In this document: piece by piece, positions 62,818-64,000 of the stretch
Layout: each line of letters starts with the position of its first letter
Numbering within the stretch: the stretch's first letter is position 1
Source of the DNA: Candidatus Saccharimonadota bacterium
GTDB taxonomy: Bacteria; Patescibacteriota; Saccharimonadia; Saccharimonadales; Saccharimonadaceae
NCBI GenBank assembly: GCA_009783305.1
Contig: WRHJ01000001.1
Coordinates: 124,001 to 188,000, forward strand
Direction: 5' to 3'
DNA length: 64,000 bases
Position numbers and translations under genes: made by a program
The notes under the pieces: generated by a model
Databases searched by the model: none
What the model was told of the DNA's origin: nothing
Seen by the model: only the letters and a program-made list of their open reading frames with translations

Positions 62818-64000
62818 TTATTTGAGATCGCGATAACGATATTCGGTGTGATAGGTGGTGGCATTGGCAATCTTTGCGGTGCCGTCGTATCCCCAACCGT
62901 CCTTGATAATATAGGCGTCGTACACATAGCTGCCGCAAGTAGTAGTGTCATACCCGTAGTAAAGCTGGCAGGTTAGCTGATAATTGAGTTGGATGTTATC
63001 CCAGTGCCCGCCGGCGCAGGAGGGATTCTCGAATCTGAGCCAGGCTGTTTCGTAGGTGTAATAATAGGTAGTGCCGTTGGCGTAAATTGTGATATAGGCT
63101 GGGCAATGGAGACGACTATATTTGTATTCGGTACGGTAGGTCGCGGGATTAGCGACTTGTTTAGTTTCGACTTGGCGAGTGGCGGAGGCAGTAGCTACTG
63201 TGGTGGACCAGCTGGACCAAGCGGACCAAGTTGGGGTGGGAGTTGGAGTGGGTTTAGATGGTGTGGGAGTGGGCTGGGGGGTAGGGGAAGGTGTAGCCGG
63301 AGTGGTGGGAGCGGGAGCCACATTAGTCATATCGCCTGGCTGAGAAAATTTGGCAATGAGAAAAGCTTCATTGCCACCAAGGTTTGAGGCATTTGAACGG
63401 ACGGGGCCAGTTGCGACGAAAGAATTCATATACCAAAAGGCCTTGGCGCCTTTAGAATAAATGTAGATTTTGCCTTGATAGCTGTAGATTTGGAATTTTT
63501 CCCAATCCTGCTCCTTTTCACCCATGACTTTTAGAGGACTACCGCCTTCATCTTTTCTGGCGGATATATACTTTGATGTCTCTTGATTTTGAAAAGTTAT
63601 CCATTTGCCATCACTGTCGGTGATTATATGGGTTTTGAATTTTTCCCAGCTACCGACATCTTTTAGCGAACTGATGCGGGCCTGAAGTGGCGCACCGGGG
63701 TCATGCAGCCAGCCGGAAAGATACTTGCCATTCCAGGTTGACTTGATGGTGACGACTTGATTTTTCCAGTCGGCGTGTTCGGTAATATTGGCTAGCCCGT
63801 AGGTACTGATAGATTCGGCGGTAAGAGGCAAGAGATCCACGTATTTGACAATTTTATTACCTCCGGGCAGAAAGTCTCGAGGGTTTTCGATATGGCCATC
63901 GCTTTGACGGCGCACTTCATAGTGGAGATGGTTAGCATCAGAGTTGCCAGTGTTGCCAATCCAGCCAAGCACGGTTTCGCCAGCTCTGACTTCGCCTTCT
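62818..64000 (-). CDS. M23-type peptidase with beta-trefoil-like region and Pro/Thr linker (N-terminus outside window)
   Basis: NTGNSDANHLHYEVRRQSDGHIENPRDFL; SAWSSWST; repeated NGKYLSG / TSKYISA pattern. Confidence 0.7.
   Translation of the reverse strand, partial: EGEVRAGETVLGWIGNTGNSDANHLHYEVRRQSDGHIENPRDFLPGGNKIVKYVDLLPLTAESISTYGLANITEHADWKNQVVTIKSTWNGKYLSGWLHDPGAPLQARISSLKDVGSWEKFKTHIITDSDGKWITFQNQETSKYISARKDEGGSPLKVMGEKEQDWEKFQIYSYQGKIYIYSKGAKAFWYMNSFVATGPVRSNASNLGGNEAFLIAKFSQPGDMTNVAPAPTTPATPSPTPQPTPTPSKPTPTPTPTWSAWSSWSTTVATASATRQVETKQVANPATYRTEYKYSRLHCPAYITIYANGTTYYYTYETAWLRFENPSCAGGHWDNIQLNYQLTCQLYYGYDTTTCGSYVYDAYIIKDGWGYDGTAKIANATTYHTEYRYRDLK

Noticed and set aside
1-64000. UGA recoding (SR1/Gracilibacteria code)
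   Set aside because: UGA terminates several genes cleanly, including ATGA overlaps, and conserved genes have no internal UGA
1-64000. CRISPR array, prophage or IS transposase
   Set aside because: No regularly spaced direct repeats, cas genes, phage structural genes or transposase ORFs seen

Overview
This 64 kb window looks like a chromosomal segment of a reduced-genome bacterium. Several gene sequences (T4SS-pilin-like modules, paired FemAB-like proteins, short ProS, unusual LysS C-terminus) suggest Patescibacteria/CPR, probably Saccharibacteria-like; that placement is inference, since no 16S gene is present. UGA is used as a stop. The left two-thirds is mostly minus strand. It carries the start of a translational GTPase, rpsG/rpsL, a C-type-lectin-like surface protein, a two-gene 2-hydroxyacyl-CoA dehydratase/activase-like system, a cell-wall cluster (two MurF-like ligases, two FemAB-like proteins, a DegT aminotransferase), tig, an FAD oxidase, an ABC exporter, an HD+zinc-ribbon+NUDIX fusion, tRNA-Leu, rsmD, recG and trmD. 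The right part carries glpX-like FBPase, PIN-TRAM, a class A PBP, leuS, rpmF, nusB, NUDIX, rnc, rpsP, a KH protein, rpoB, rpoC, ldh, dprA, lysS, greA, proS, ftsK, pnp, rpsO and an M23 peptidase. The two strongest leads are: (1) in-frame palindromic elements inside recG and trmD that share an identical 12-nt loop, a codon-for-codon alignable core encoding xTEExAxxDxSRCTYCExSS, and stem segments that differ between copies but stay self-complementary; other large palindromes lie inside the DegT gene, between rpoC and ldh, and downstream of the glpX-like gene; (2) a ~600-nt minus-strand transcription unit with no conserved ORF between leuS and rpmF, with a consensus-like promoter, a terminator and large closing stems, consistent with an unrecognised large structured ncRNA. 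Also notable: RNAP beta-prime has lost both canonical zinc-ligand sets, a MurF paralog has a degenerate P-loop, nusB overlaps NUDIX by about 190 nt in another frame, and pnp has a long leader hairpin.
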